Shown here piece by piece: positions 1 to 11,030 of a DNA stretch of 64,000 nucleotides (positions are counted from its first letter, which is position 1; every line of letters begins with the position of its first letter). Made by a program: the position numbers and the translations under genes. Source of the DNA: Terebella lapidaria. Taxonomy: Eukaryota; Annelida; Polychaeta; Terebellida; Terebellidae. The DNA lies in NCBI GenBank assembly GCA_949152475.1, contig OX424562.1:42208157-42272156 (forward strand), in the 5' to 3' direction. Below the pieces are notes generated by a model. The model had not been told where the DNA came from and did not search any database. It worked only from the letters and a program-made list of their open reading frames with translations.

Positions 1-309
1 GGAATGCGCACCTAATACAACCGCATATAGCCAGAGTGCGTTTAGGGGGTCGAATGTGGGTTGTATCAAAAACTATCGGCGATAGCAATATTTATCTGGA
101 CACAAATTTGCACTTTAACATCGCATACATTGAATGTGCAACCCATCAAAGACAGTGCTCTGTTGAACCAGAATGCTGCATAGGCCTTTGTGCCATATTG
201 AGGCTAAATGGAGAGCCAATTAATCATGATTGGGCTAGAAAGTTGCAGTTACAATACGTCAATTTCAGTTGTCGGAAAACAATACTACACGCCCATGTAA
301 GTTCACTTT
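1..309. other. unassigned left edge
   Basis: A plus-strand open frame (36-317) runs through this stretch but begins at a non-ATG codon and shows no domain I recognise. It may be the 5' part of the Harbinger-like relic that follows, since the strand is the same and the spacing is short, but no motif proves it. Confidence 0.2.
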
Positions 310-329
310 TCAACTAATGTCTGCCGCAG

Positions 330-1000
330 TCACATCTCAATGGTTGCACAATATCCGCTACCAAATCATAGTATAGAAGTGTTTTGGGGTGAACAGGACC
401 CGGGCGATCCACCGGATCAACATTCTGGAGCCATCCAACGGCCCCCAGGTGAACAGTGGGACGCCTTGAGAGGACGATGGCCGGACATACCGGAAGGACT
501 TGGTGCGATAGACGGGACATCACACAGCTTCATCAGACCAATGGTTGATCAAATGCAGTTTTATTTAGGTCAGACATATGCATTGCTTCAATACAGTATT
601 TATCCACACAGCTGATCACAAACTAGCTCGTGTTGGCGCTGACTATCCTGGGCACTGAAATACCAGATATTCTACAATTTATTGCCAGATATTGAATATA
701 AAAAGGCCCTGCACTTTCCCAGAAATGCTTCTTTTGCTAGCCGATCTGGGCGATATCAATCGTCACCTTATCCTTACTCCATTTTGTGATTTTGTGTCCG
801 ATTCTGGAACGACCGGACATGATCCGTGTGAATATTATCATCCGCCGTCACTGTGCGTATGTGGTACATTTCATCGCTCGCATGAAATACATACCTTATT
901 AGGCAATGTATATAGACACCCACGCACTAACCAGTCACGCATTGGGGAGTTATAAGCCACTTTAGCGCCAGTCCAAGCGACCCAGAGGTCAATTAGTTCA
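330..1000 (+). pseudogene. Harbinger-type DDE transposase relic
   Basis: The reading frame from about 340 carries a GAIDGTSH motif (near 505-530) followed by an RP dipeptide and an aromatic/Gly segment, the arrangement around the first catalytic Asp of PIF/Harbinger (HARBI1-like, DDE_Tnp_4) transposases. The frame ends at a stop near 615. In another frame near 725-775 a LADLG...LTPF block resembles the second-Asp region, and near 925-950 an RTNQ..IGEL block resembles the third acidic region. The pieces are in family order but in different frames with stops between them, so this is a dead copy. No terminal repeats were recognised. Assignment rests on motif memory only. Confidence 0.5.
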
Positions 1001-1513
1001 ATTCAAGATGGTGAATGAGCAAGCCAGCAATGAGTGTACATATATGTGTACCAAGTTAATAGCACATTCATCAGAATAGAAAGATACACAACATGTTTTA
1101 TGTGTCTATTTTGGACATAATATAATCAGAAGTAGTTTTCCAATTTTGATACGATCCCTGTCTTTATTGACCCGTGTACGCACTTATATATCCACGGGTG
1201 CATAAGGTGCCCATTTCATATATACACCTAAAGTAAAACACTGCTAGTAAAACAAGTTTCCATCGGCTTTCCATCTCCCACTAATATACACACACACAAA
1301 ATAAAATCACTTTTTTACTGACCCAATAGTTGATTTATGCTGATTCGTCATGATATCGTTGAATTGTTCCTATATGCCAGTGCAATTGAATCATATATAC
1401 ACTAAAATATATACACCAGGGGACAAAAATATACCATGGATTGTCAGCAAAAAACATGAATTTTTTAACAAAAATAATGAAAAAAAACTGTGTGCACAGC
1501 AAGTCAAGACATC
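1001..1513. other. 3' flank of the receptor gene
   Basis: AT-rich sequence without a supported gene. On the minus strand it is the 3' flank of the Toll-like receptor; the plus-strand TTTATT at 1163-1168 reads AATAAA on the minus strand, about 350 bp past the receptor stop codon, and is a candidate poly(A) signal. Confidence 0.4.
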
Positions 1514-4105
1514 TCAGCCAGGAATGAAATTCCTAAGCTTCGACCAGAACAGGCTTTGGCAATCTTCGTTCTCTGTGAAACGAAGCCGCTTTAGGTGCAT
1601 TTTTGGACTAAGTAAAGTTGCGAAATGTTTGGGAACGCGATACTGGTCGAACCTGTTTTCCATTATAAGCAACATATTCCTGTTGATACCAAGGTGGTTA
1701 AGAGCAAAGTGTGCGGCCATCTCGCATTGGCTGTCTTCGAAAAACCCTGGACTAATGACCCACACAGCACAATGACTCTGCATCAAGCCATTGACTATGT
1801 TGTTTGTGACATAGAACCCAGGCATATCATTCCGACCTCGTATATAACATTCGGATTTCTGCCATTCAACTTCTATCTTATGTCTGAGTTGACGGATGAC
1901 CCAGCTTCTTACTTGTTCATCTTCATATGGATATATAACGAAAGCGCTGAATGAGGGCTCATTAAACATATCATCCAGAAGTATTTCTGGTTGTCTAGAC
2001 GTTCCATACCTGGCTCTGTAATAGTTCCATTTCAGAGTCCAACGATACTTGTATAGGAGTAGGAAAGCACTGATCAAAATCCCACTGACACCCAGTACGA
2101 TACAAGAAATCGTGATTTTCTGATCATTATTCGAACATTCCCATTTCAATTTTTTCAAATCCAAGTTTTCAACAACAGTTTTCTGAGGTCCCTCAGAACA
2201 TACCACACTGTCACTGTTTTTGAGCACAGCTGTATTCTCTCTCATCCACATGACGAACCTGATATGTTCACAAATACATTGTAACGGATTACCACCCAGG
2301 TCCATAATGAAATCATTCTTGTTAGACAGGTTATCGATTGTTCCAAGTACTTTGACACTGACGTATTGTATTTTGTTATGTTCTAGTCCTAGCCACCTGA
2401 GTGAACCCATATTTGGTAGAAACCAATCTAGTTGTTGCAGATTATTATTGCTAAGATCAAGTTTCATGAGATTTGGAACGTCTGCCCATGTATTGCTTGA
2501 GATGAATGATATTTTGTTGTCAGACAAATCAACAATTCGAAGTTGTTTACATTCAGGGAACTTTGCGATACCCTGCATATTGTTTGATTTCAGATACAAT
2601 TCCACTAGTGTTTCACAAAAGTGAAGATTACTTGGAACCATATTTGATAAGCCCATTCCCGACAGGTCAAGAACTTCCAATCTCATCAAGCCCATTATCG
2701 TTATGTGTGATGAGTCGAAGACACCGTCGTGTAGCTTATTAGAACCGTTGAAATATCGAAGGTTGTTCTCAAGAAGATATACACAAGCATGTTCAACTTT
2801 ATAATTTATGCGTCCCAGAAAAGAGAGGTGATCAATTTTAAGGTATGCAAGACACCTAGGTGAATATTGCAGTGCTTTACAGCCATTTCGAAAAGGGCCT
2901 GGGTCCGACAAATCACGGCAATCCTCCCATTCTGGTCGTCTCTTTGTGAGGTAGCTGTGGTTTGGGGGAATCCAATTGTCTGATTTCCTGGTTCCAATCA
3001 ACATACGAAGACGATCAACGTCTTCCACAAATAAATAGGACAGGTCCATGTATATCAACTTCGAGTAATTAAGGAAAGCTATGACGTGCTGTAGCTTCAT
3101 TAAGTAAGGAGAATTGAAACCAAGCGATATCATGACTAGTTTACTGTAGCAATGAAAATCCTGTACATTTAGTAGCCTAATACCCCTCGCAGACAAGTGT
3201 TTGACGTGGTCCCAAACTTTATGGCACTTGCCATTGTGATTCGTGCCGAGTAGTACTGGCTGTCTGAGGTTTACACCAAGATGATCCAGTATCAATGTTT
3301 CAAGTCGGAGGTTGGTGGAATTTGAAAGAGCCTCAATCACATTGACGAAATTAGCATGAATATTGCCAGCCAAGTTAAGAAGCTTCAAGTTGCCACTACC
3401 ATCGAAAGCACCTAATTCAATGTTTTTTATGTTGCATGTATGAAATGCCAGTTCTGTGACGTTGGATTTGACAATCGGTCGCATCATTTCTCTCGTGAGT
3501 AGTCCTCGAAACTCACCGAAGGCGAAATTTAACACACGGAGTTTAGGAAGCTTCAAAAGTTCAAAGGGCATTATATCCTCCTTTGGTGTCATTGTTATTT
3601 CAGCTAAGTTACTCAACGTTGTGAAAACCTTACCAGGAAGCGGACTGCCACTGATGTATAGATGGCTAATCAGTGGACACGGTTTGAACAAAGTGTGGTT
3701 TAGTATCCAAATATTCTGATCCAGGAATGGGTTGTTTGTTAGATCCAATATTTGCAGTTGTGAGAGTCCATCCAGAGCGGAATTGTGGACAATTTGTATT
3801 CCAGCTGCTGACAGATTTAATTTTTCGAGGTTGGAGTACTTGATGAAGGCACCATCTCCGACAGTCGTGATATCATTTCCACTCAAGTCCAGTGAAATCA
3901 CGGCAGATGTATTGGTGATGCCAGTTGGCACCAAATGAAGATTCCGATGATCACAGCTAACGTGCACCTCACCACTTAGTTCAAAATTCATATCACAGTA
4001 ATGTTCAAGAGTTTCTTGTGGCGAACTGGTGGTAGCCTTGCACACTGATATAAACAAAACTATTTTGCACATACAGATCACCTGCACCGCCATTTTTATG
4101 ACCAT
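1514..4105 (-). CDS. Toll-like receptor, single exon
   Basis: One uninterrupted frame of 863 codons from the first in-frame ATG (4105; a second ATG at 4093 also has a good Kozak context). It predicts a type I membrane receptor: hydrophobic signal peptide (about 5-24), N-terminal cysteine cap, a long leucine-rich-repeat ectodomain, one C-terminal LRR cap with the CxC...C...C pattern (Cys at about 610, 612, 636, 657), one membrane helix (about 665-685) and a cytoplasmic TIR domain (about 718-862). A single cysteine cluster next to the membrane places it in the single-cysteine-cluster class. Role by family: pathogen or danger sensing, signalling through MyD88-type adaptors. TIR box 1 reads FSAFVIY where the usual DA is SA; box 2 reads RNDMPG and keeps the BB-loop Pro; box 3 FW is present. 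No introns, as in many molluscan TLRs. No frameshift or stop; probably functional. Confidence 0.93.
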   Translation of the reverse strand: MVIKMAVQVICMCKIVLFISVCKATTSSPQETLEHYCDMNFELSGEVHVSCDHRNLHLVPTGITNTSAVISLDLSGNDITTVGDGAFIKYSNLEKLNLSAAGIQIVHNSALDGLSQLQILDLTNNPFLDQNIWILNHTLFKPCPLISHLYISGSPLPGKVFTTLSNLAEITMTPKEDIMPFELLKLPKLRVLNFAFGEFRGLLTREMMRPIVKSNVTELAFHTCNIKNIELGAFDGSGNLKLLNLAGNIHANFVNVIEALSNSTNLRLETLILDHLGVNLRQPVLLGTNHNGKCHKVWDHVKHLSARGIRLLNVQDFHCYSKLVMISLGFNSPYLMKLQHVIAFLNYSKLIYMDLSYLFVEDVDRLRMLIGTRKSDNWIPPNHSYLTKRRPEWEDCRDLSDPGPFRNGCKALQYSPRCLAYLKIDHLSFLGRINYKVEHACVYLLENNLRYFNGSNKLHDGVFDSSHITIMGLMRLEVLDLSGMGLSNMVPSNLHFCETLVELYLKSNNMQGIAKFPECKQLRIVDLSDNKISFISSNTWADVPNLMKLDLSNNNLQQLDWFLPNMGSLRWLGLEHNKIQYVSVKVLGTIDNLSNKNDFIMDLGGNPLQCICEHIRFVMWMRENTAVLKNSDSVVCSEGPQKTVVENLDLKKLKWECSNNDQKITISCIVLGVSGILISAFLLLYKYRWTLKWNYYRARYGTSRQPEILLDDMFNEPSFSAFVIYPYEDEQVRSWVIRQLRHKIEVEWQKSECYIRGRNDMPGFYVTNNIVNGLMQSHCAVWVISPGFFEDSQCEMAAHFALNHLGINRNMLLIMENRFDQYRVPKHFATLLSPKMHLKRLRFTENEDCQSLFWSKLRNFIPG

Positions 4106-6445
4106 TACTTTTGTGCGTGAAACTGATGCATTTGCGGACTGTGTGACTGTGTGTGACAAGTGTGATATTCCCTTTGTACGTCCGGGCAACTCTTGCAATG
4201 GGCTTGCCGGCAATAAAGAAAGTATATATGGTGTGTTTGAGTGTCCTCAGGGAGATACACCACCGACTTGCCAGCAATAAACCAATCCTGGAGTATGTAC
4301 TTCCTTGTTCATGCGGTGATTGCACCTTCTCGTCATAATTACTGTTGCTTCATTTTGTCTGGCCCTTGGGCTGTATTTATTTTTCTACCCCTCAAACATT
4401 GACATTTAAAACTTCAAGACCAATTTCCTCATATCGGTCAAATCAAGCGCATTGGAAAGAAGTGTAAAACAAAGTTCCTGATTTGTAGAGACATCGTCGA
4501 CAGTATAATATATACCCATCCAGAGGATACTTGCATCCTGAAGTGTGTCAACCCCTCGCAGGCAAGTATTATGTGGGCTGTACTTGTGTGAAGATTTAGA
4601 GGCGGACATTTTTTTGTTAGTGAATACTAACATGCTCTCAGCCAAGAGAAGAAAAACATGTTGAAATGGTTTATGTCCAAGAATAGTAGAACCCCACCTG
4701 CCCCCCCCCCCCCCCCTACTCCCGGTTGTCTGGAAAATTGGTTGAAAGTATGGACTTGGTTATGTAATAAAATAATAAGCAGTGTAACCAGAATGTATGC
4801 TAACGTCCATGAAGGTGGTGATAATTGTCGCCTCCAAAGATAGATACCGTTCAATGATGTCATGCACGTAATGCCTTATATCACCTCATGATTGTAAGAA
4901 TCATTATATTATCACCAATACAGCCAAATTTTGATGATTTTAATATTAGAATTGTTCTGAGTGGAACAAACGTGATATAGGACCATAGAAACTTCCAGTC
5001 GAAATGATACAGTATATATTGTAAAATCCACGTGTAATATACAGCTGTAGAATTACATAATCTTTAATACAATAATTATTATTTTACTATGAAATTTGAT
5101 ATTTTGAGGATCCTTGATTTTATGCAGCTAGTGTACAACAAATGTTGAATTCCCCCAACCAAGTTTTGTTTTGGTTAACTTTTTCCCAGGTAAACAGTTT
5201 AGCCACTATGCTCCATAAAAATTCGGTGATGATAGATGAATTTAACCAACAAATGTTCACGGATATAAACTATTATACATATCTTCTAGGAATAGCTCTA
5301 TCAGTTCAATAATATTAACTAGTTAATGAGACTTGGGAAGCTAAAACTTTAGAAATTGTTCAGAAATATCATTATTTCAATGTACACGAAATTGCAGACA
5401 TTTTGTACGTAACTTATCGAGAATTTAAAGTGACATAATCGATTTTCCCCCGTTGAAAGTGATCAATAGCTGTCTCTAGAGCAGCTGTACAGTGCAAAAG
5501 TTCCAATGTGCACACCAATTTGACATTGAAAATCTTATTTTTAAAATATTTTTTCACGGAACAGTTCCCATGCAGTGATAGAAAAGTAACAAAAATAGCT
5601 AAAAATATCAAAAATATATAACCTCCAATCACTTGAAACTCCTATATGTCTGGTATAGACCTATTATAGTGATTAAATGCCATATTTTCAGTTTGATTAT
5701 TTTTTTGTTGAAAGTAACGACAATATAGGGAAATTTGTGTCTTTGTTTATGTTAGCACAGATGTAAACAATTCGTTCACATCGTGCGTTTTTGCGCTATG
5801 TTCAAACTCCACTGCGAGGTCATGAGGAAGTATTTTGGCAGCTGTAATGGGTGCTATGTCATCAAATATATACTTGTCAATGGATTTATAACGAATTACG
5901 GAAAGAGTTTATTCCACCTAACGGAAAACTATTTTCAGTAATTTCTCATGGTGCAGTTCCAACATTGCTGTAGAAATGTTGTTTATTTCAAGGGATCGGG
6001 TGTGGCGGATTTCGTCATCAGCGGATCCCAGGGGGACCCCAAATAATCAGAATAAATTTTTCCACTATTTCATATATTTTAAAGATAGATCCAGGAAACA
6101 TCTAGTTCTCAGGATCCGCCCAATTCTGGGTTTGCACGGGCCTGGCCACTTTGTATGACTAGATCCGGATCGATAGGGATCGGTGAGTTGTTGGTGAGTT
6201 GCATCAACAGGAGTCGACCAGTTAGCAGTGTGCTCCAGCCAGTGGAGAAGCGAACACGATCCGGATCGAGCGGTCTGACTTGTAGATGTATGAAGATGGA
6301 TATACGCAATAAAGAACATTACATTGCGTAACCGCCTTTTCAAAATCCTACGTTGTAGGTCGAACCTGTATTACGTTATAATGAAAAGAGAGAACTTTTC
6401 ATATATAGACTAAACATGTAAACAATATCCAGGTATATAGTATCC
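4106..6445. other. upstream and intergenic DNA, no gene seen
   Basis: AT-rich sequence upstream of the receptor. It contains a 16-base poly-C run (4701-4716). A locally GC-richer patch at about 5990-6290 has repeated GGATC words but no structure I could assign. No ORF here shows a recognisable domain. The promoter of the receptor should lie just above 4105, but no convincing TATA box was identified. Confidence 0.4.
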
Positions 6446-6620
6446 GAGCAAACAAAACCGAGTCCATTATCCAATCTCAAAGTTCGGTGTCAGACAAAAT
6501 CGAGAAAATTATATGGAACTTCATGAACACCGATAAATGGACATAAGGAGGTGAAATCGGATGTTCCAGAAAGAGTATTTCCACTCTTTCACCCGTCATG
6601 AATTCCAAAACATTAAGGTG
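6446..6620. repeat. dispersed repeat, copy 1 (pairs with 24638-24840)
   Basis: This segment and 24638-24840 share the same order of words: CCGAGCAAACAAAAC, then TTATCCAATCTCA, a Gly/Lys-rich middle, TAGGAGGTGAAATC or AAGGAGGTGAAATC, and CCCGTCATGAATTCC at the end. In both places a Penelope-like RT relic lies to the right on the minus strand, so the repeat is probably the 3' part of that element. Divergence between copies is moderate. Confidence 0.6.
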
Positions 6621-6691
6621 TGGTTGCACGTAACTTACCGGTGACTGCACTGAGGCACTTTCCCATTAACTTATAATGTGAAAGTAAAGGT

Positions 6692-6896
6692 AACTTAAAC
6701 CATACTTGCATTGTTCTCGCAAGTGTTTAATCAATGCTGTATGTTGGTTAAACACCTGCGGGTCACAGCTGAGTAGTTTTCTGTATGGTTTAAAATAGAG
6801 AAAACCCTCGAGTAACAGGGAGTTATTCAACATAGTCTTGGGCTAACGCCCTCGACCATGTTGAATAACCCCCTGTTCCTCGGGGTTTCTCTATTT
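6692..6896 (+). repeat. composite hairpin repeat, copy 1
   Basis: About 205 bp. The left half runs between TTAAACCATAC and GTATGGTTTAA, which are inverted copies of each other. The right half (about 6793-6896) is a long near-perfect palindrome: an arm starting AAATAGAGAAAA and its complement ending TTTCTCTATTT, about 49 nt each with a tiny loop. A second copy lies in opposite orientation at 11031-11232. Probably a non-autonomous foldback or MITE-like element; no reliable target-site duplication was seen. Confidence 0.7.
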
Positions 6897-7540
6897 CAAA
6901 ATCACCAAAACAATACAATCCCCTGACCTAAAACTTGGCTAGCACATACACAAATACGCATGGATGATGAACCGAGACATGGTTTCATAAATGATATCAC
7001 AAAAGCTGTGCAATTTGATGATTAGATAAATTATTTTATACGTTTCACCAAAACGAAGATTCGATTGTTCTGCTTCACAAGCACTGGATGTTGCATATAT
7101 TTATTCCTTGTTGTCATCAAAATAATGAGAAGAATGGCCAGGGCTATACTCTCTGTGAGATGAATACAATGAGCTGAACATTCATAATCCCAAACACCTC
7201 GGTGCACCAGAGTGCATATCACCTGTGAGTTTTACTGGCCTCACTAGCTATTTGCTGCACAGCATAATTCTTTCGCTCGCACTGTTGTGAGTGTATTTTG
7301 CAGACTGAGAAATAGTTCGGAAAATGACATATGAAAACGATGAATTTAACATTGCTTAGTAAGAAACAGAGTCTCGGTTAGTAATCCTTGATGGCTAACA
7401 ATCAGAAAGGCAAAGTTTCACGTTTGTTGGAAGTGTGTAAATTCATGAATTTGTTACCTTTATATTTACATTATAAGTAAATGGACAGCTGGTCACTGTC
7501 AGGTTCATGACGATCACATGCAATCAATCCTTAACATGCA
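6897..7540. other. no gene recognised
   Basis: AT-rich DNA between the hairpin repeat and the RT relic. Minus-strand ORFs here are short and carry no recognised motif. It may be decayed 3' sequence of the Penelope-like element. Confidence 0.3.
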
Positions 7541-8215
7541 AACAGGTCTTGCTGCATACTGGTGACAAGATTTTGTGTACGTATCAACCAGATTGTGATG
7601 ACGCCCATAGAGCTTCTTGAAAGCAGCTATTAGTCTTGGTAAAACATATCCTTGTCGCAGCATCATAACACACACCATATGCTTGGGACACAGGGATGTT
7701 GCTGCCTACAAAAGGAAAACTGACTATGGAAAAATTGAAATCATCACGTTGTCATACAATCTAGTTGACAGGTTGGAATCTTCATCAATCACCAACCTCA
7801 GATCAAGTTGGAAAAATTAGTGGAGCCTGTAGTATCTTCGATTTCAAGTTCCTTAGGATATATGGCATGCAAATAATCACCAAACAAACGATTATTCAGA
7901 CACGTTCATCATCTATGTAACGGAAAGTGAAATTACAGTTACTAGTTTGCTTCTTTGATACTCCTCCTGTAGATGTTGGATGAAATCTGATTCATATGAG
8001 TATAAAAACAGGTCTGCCAACAATGGCGCACAGTTCGTACCCAGTGGAATACGACCAACAATCTCCACAAAAATATTATCAACAAGAAAATGAACCATAT
8101 TCACATCATCGGTCTCTGTATATTTATATTGACCATCTGAATCATCTTTATCAAAATAAGCTGCATTGTATTTGACTACAATATACTGATAACGACGTTG
8201 GCCTTTTAGGAGAAA
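7541..8215 (-). pseudogene. Penelope-like reverse transcriptase relic
   Basis: On the minus strand the frame at 8104-7913 contains GTNCAPLLADLFLYSYES, the finger/palm block that precedes the catalytic motif in a group of invertebrate Penelope-like RTs. Upstream in the same direction a VKYNAAYF-like block fits the preceding RT motif; downstream, after a frame break, a YIDD-like motif is visible near 7915-7925. Toward 7560-7660 the text matches the relic at 24846-25055 (thumb region containing a KxFYGRH-type block). Stops and frameshifts mark it as dead. The assignment to Penelope-like rather than another RT class is from motif memory. Confidence 0.6.
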
Positions 8216-8281
8216 AAGGAATTACGTATGAGCTTTTGAATTTGAGACTTCTGAAGGAGGTATTGTGGTGTAGAGAGTGGA

Positions 8282-9770
8282 AAAATTGGTCGGGGAGAAC
8301 ACCGCTCCTGCGAGCTGGCCAGACAGCAACAGAATTGTAGAGGCCATCTGTTCTCGCCTTTGTCGACTCAACCCTTCCCCCAAGAAGACTGTGCCAGGGG
8401 TTCTACCTCTTTAGAATCCTTCCACCTGCACTTGAAAAACTTCGTCTCAGGCACAGCGGCATCAGACCAGAACTTCCAGGCGTACCTGCTGAACAGGATC
8501 GATCGCTGGAACCGAGCAGCCGCAGCATTGGAGGGAGACCACACACTACATACGTACAGCGGTAGGTTGCAGCAGGCAGTCAATGACCTCAGCACTCGGA
8601 TGCCACACCTACAGACCCCAGGCCGGTACACTGGTGAGTAATTATTGAATATTTCCTAGTGTTTACAACATTTAAGATACTTTTCAACAAGGCTGTTGTC
8701 AAGTATTTTGTTGATACTACCATGTATATTTTTCTTATTATATTTTTCTAATCAGAATTTTATTGTTTGTTTGTTGCCAGGTGAGCTGCTTGGTGTAGAA
8801 TACCTGTACCAACAGACAGGCAAGGCACCGCTACCAATGGACCTGGACCTCGACGTCCCGGACGTGGAAGAGGAACTGGAGGAGATGAACGAGGGCTTCG
8901 CCGAGGTGGACGACATCGCCGTCGGTGCTGCGATCGACGACCCCTCGTTTGTGCCTGGTGACCCAACCCCATCCACACCACCGTCCAGAGCATCGATGGC
9001 CTCGCCTGTGTCCACTGGTCCATTGACGCCTACGTCTAGTGACTCTGCCAGGACACGGCCTTCTCCCAAGACATGAGGCTCTGGGCAGTCCCCACTCAGA
9101 GTGTCCCCCGAGTCAACATCTTCTGGAAACTTTTTGGAGGCATCTCGCCGAAGAAGAGGCATCGACTCGTTTTGGATCAACCAAGTGAGGACCCTGACAC
9201 TCATGAGCTGGAACCGTCAATCAGTGCGGAGGAGGTGTTTCTGTGTGTGAGTTCTTTAATTTATTGTTTAGAGTTAATTATATTGAGTCATTATGTGATC
9301 ATACATTGTCTTTATCTTCAAAGGTAGCTGTTGGACCGGACAACATCCCGGCTATGATCGCGTGCACTACCTGGCCGTTTATCTCATCAGCCTGAGAGAC
9401 CGACAGTCCCTGTTGACGCCCGAGGTTACAGAGGTCATCCGCCTGTGGACACGTCTGCTGGATCGACACGTCTACCCAGGTGCTTCAGATCCAGGACAAC
9501 CACAACTCCAGGCGTCGAAAGCATCCACCGCTACATGGTAGGGGAGAACACTGGTCCTGCAAGCTGGCCAGAAAGCAACAGAATTGTGGAGGCCATCCTT
9601 TCTCGCCTTTGTCGACTCCACCCCTCCCACAAGAAGACTGGCACCCAACACCTTTCACGCTTCTCTATTGTTACCTCAGATTATGCCAGCATCCGTCAAC
9701 TTGTTTTGACGAACGACCGCCTATGAGTGAGACGACATTGCAGTTGTTTGAGATCAACCATCATGATAGT
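8282..9770 (+). pseudogene. family A transposase-like gene, copy 1 (rearranged)
   Basis: Fragments of a repeat gene present several times in this window. 8282-8390 is a misplaced C-terminal piece (SWPDSNR..VEAI type) fused to 8391-8633, an exon reading ARGSTSLESFHLHL and on to YTG. A real-looking intron follows (donor GTGAGT at 8634, acceptor CCAG ending 8780), restoring G-E-L-L-G-V-E-Y-L. The next exon carries an acidic stretch (EEELEEMNEG) and a Ser/Pro/Thr-rich linker. A third exon from about 9324 and the C-terminal block (ESNRIVEAILSRLCRLHPS to 9725) complete the order seen in the 28-36 kb copies. Proteins of this type are, from memory, common in fish and marine invertebrates and look transposon-derived; I cannot name the superfamily. 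Frame breaks make this copy dead. Confidence 0.6.
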
Positions 9771-9771
9771 G

Positions 9772-10046
9772 AAAATACAGTATGGTCTGAAGTGGTCCAC
9801 TCTCAGGAACTACATCCTTGCACTTGGGCATTTCTTGGATTTCCTATCGCTAACACCTCAAGAGGAAACTGGTGCACGGAGATGATGATGAGCAATCTAA
9901 GGACCGTGTAAAATACAGTATGGTCTGAAGTGGTCCACTCTCAGGAACTACATCCTTGCACTTGGGCATTTCTTGGATTTCCTATCGCTAACACCTCAAG
10001 AGGAAACTGGTGCACGGAGATGATGATGAGCAATCTAAGGACCGTG
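9772..10046 (+). repeat. 138-bp perfect tandem duplication
   Basis: The segment 9772-9909 is followed directly by an identical copy at 9910-10046/7 (offset 138 bp, starting AAAATACAGTATGGTCTG). 138 is a multiple of three, so the duplicate keeps the frame. No difference between the two copies was found, so the event is recent or the pair is being homogenised, or it is an assembly artefact. Confidence 0.85.
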
Positions 10047-10410
10047 CAGCAGAGATGCCTCAAGACTGTTTCTCAGGGAGCTAGCAAGGATGGGTCAGCC
10101 AAGCTCAGAACCCAATTGAATGTGGAGGAAATATCAGCTGTTCTGAACTATGAGGATGTCAAGGAGACATACAGATGGTTTCCGTCTTTCAATTTGTTCA
10201 CCCAGATGCCCACATCAGAAGTCTATGGGAGGCACAGGGATTTACTCATACTTTTGCTGTTGGTGACGAATGGAAAGTGATTTGGTCTGCTGCGATCTCT
10301 GCTGGTTGCAGCCGTGAAGAAGGCGTCCACATTGGAGGATATGCACGTGATGTAGGTAGACCATGACACTTCCTGCACAGCCACGGGCCTTGGAAGGTCG
10401 TCATTGATAA
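10047..10410 (+). other. unrecognised coding-like fragment
   Basis: The tandem duplicate and this continuation keep open frames (for example 9930-10280). One frame contains WSTLRNYILALGHFLDFL, which resembles the helical N-terminal part of tyrosine recombinase-type transposases (Crypton-like), but no catalytic residues were found. Treat as unknown. Confidence 0.25.
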
Positions 10411-10498
10411 GAAGAAGCAATAAAGTTTAACGGCACTTTGGTCTCAAGAAGGCCATTTCAGTGCCAAACGAGGGTATAAAAGTAGTATAAAAAATGAT
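10411..10498 (-). mobile_element. LINE 3'-end stub, copy 1
   Basis: About 88 bp matching the 3' end of the LINE family described at 37185-38560: on the plus strand a GAAGAAG tract, AATAAAGTTTAACGGCAC, then GAAGGCCATTTCAGTGCC and TATAAAAGTAG. It lies inside otherwise coding-like sequence; a short TGATAAG match on either side is a possible, weak target-site duplication. Confidence 0.7.
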
Positions 10499-11030
10499 AA
10501 GCGTCATGGATAAAGAATTGTATTCTGTGATGACCTCCACATCACCAAGGTGCGCAAAAGCTACAAAGTGAATCATCCTTATGCCTTCTTCAGGCACAAT
10601 TGTGAGCACCAAAGCCGTCTAGTAAGAGAGTTGTGACAATGACCGTTCGAGATTTTAGCGTGATTCGCCATTTTTTGTCCAAAAGAAGCTTTGCATCGGC
10701 TGAAACGACCTTTCAGCCCGAGGTATTGATGATATCAATGGAGCTTTGTGTGGGGTATTGTTGTTTTCCGTCAAACGTGATTGGACAAAAAATGGCGCCT
10801 ATCACGTCATTGTCGTAACTCTCTTACGAGACGGCTCTGGTGAGCACAATTCTTCAAGCACAACATCACTATAGCCATACAAAACCTGGGCAAGATTTTC
10901 GAAGAATAAGATTAACTGCCACTTGCTCATGAAGTCCATCATCACAGCAAACGGCGATGACCCTTCGCTGTCCAAAGACTGCCATGAACCACTGGCAGCA
11001 TTGAAGGACCAAATTGTTGACACAGTTAAG
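10499..11030. other. unrecognised sequence carrying a MITE
   Basis: Outside the MITE (10610-10839) the minus strand holds an open frame of about 70 codons (10802-11023) without a recognised domain. The two sides of the MITE read as one continuous sequence, so the MITE was inserted later. Confidence 0.3.
10610..10839 (+). mobile_element. hAT-type MITE, 230 bp
   Basis: The ends are inverted: CAAAGCCGTCTAGTAAGAGA at the left and, as complement of the right end, CAGAGCCGTCTCGTAAGAGA; the similarity continues to about 35 nt. It is flanked by a perfect 8-bp duplication GTGAGCAC (10602-10609 and 10840-10847). An 8-bp target-site duplication with CA(R)-starting terminal repeats is diagnostic of the hAT superfamily. 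The interior has no coding capacity. Confidence 0.88.

Noticed and set aside
36-317. 93-codon ORF at the left edge as a gene
   Set aside because: Starts at a non-ATG codon and has no recognisable domain; at most part of the adjacent transposase relic.
4701-4716. Poly-C and poly-G runs (4701, 28999, 36720, 56492) as a functional class
   Set aside because: Simple homopolymers of 10-16 bases with no shared flank.
7617-7820. Plus-strand ORF
   Set aside because: Shadow of the minus-strand Penelope-like RT relic.
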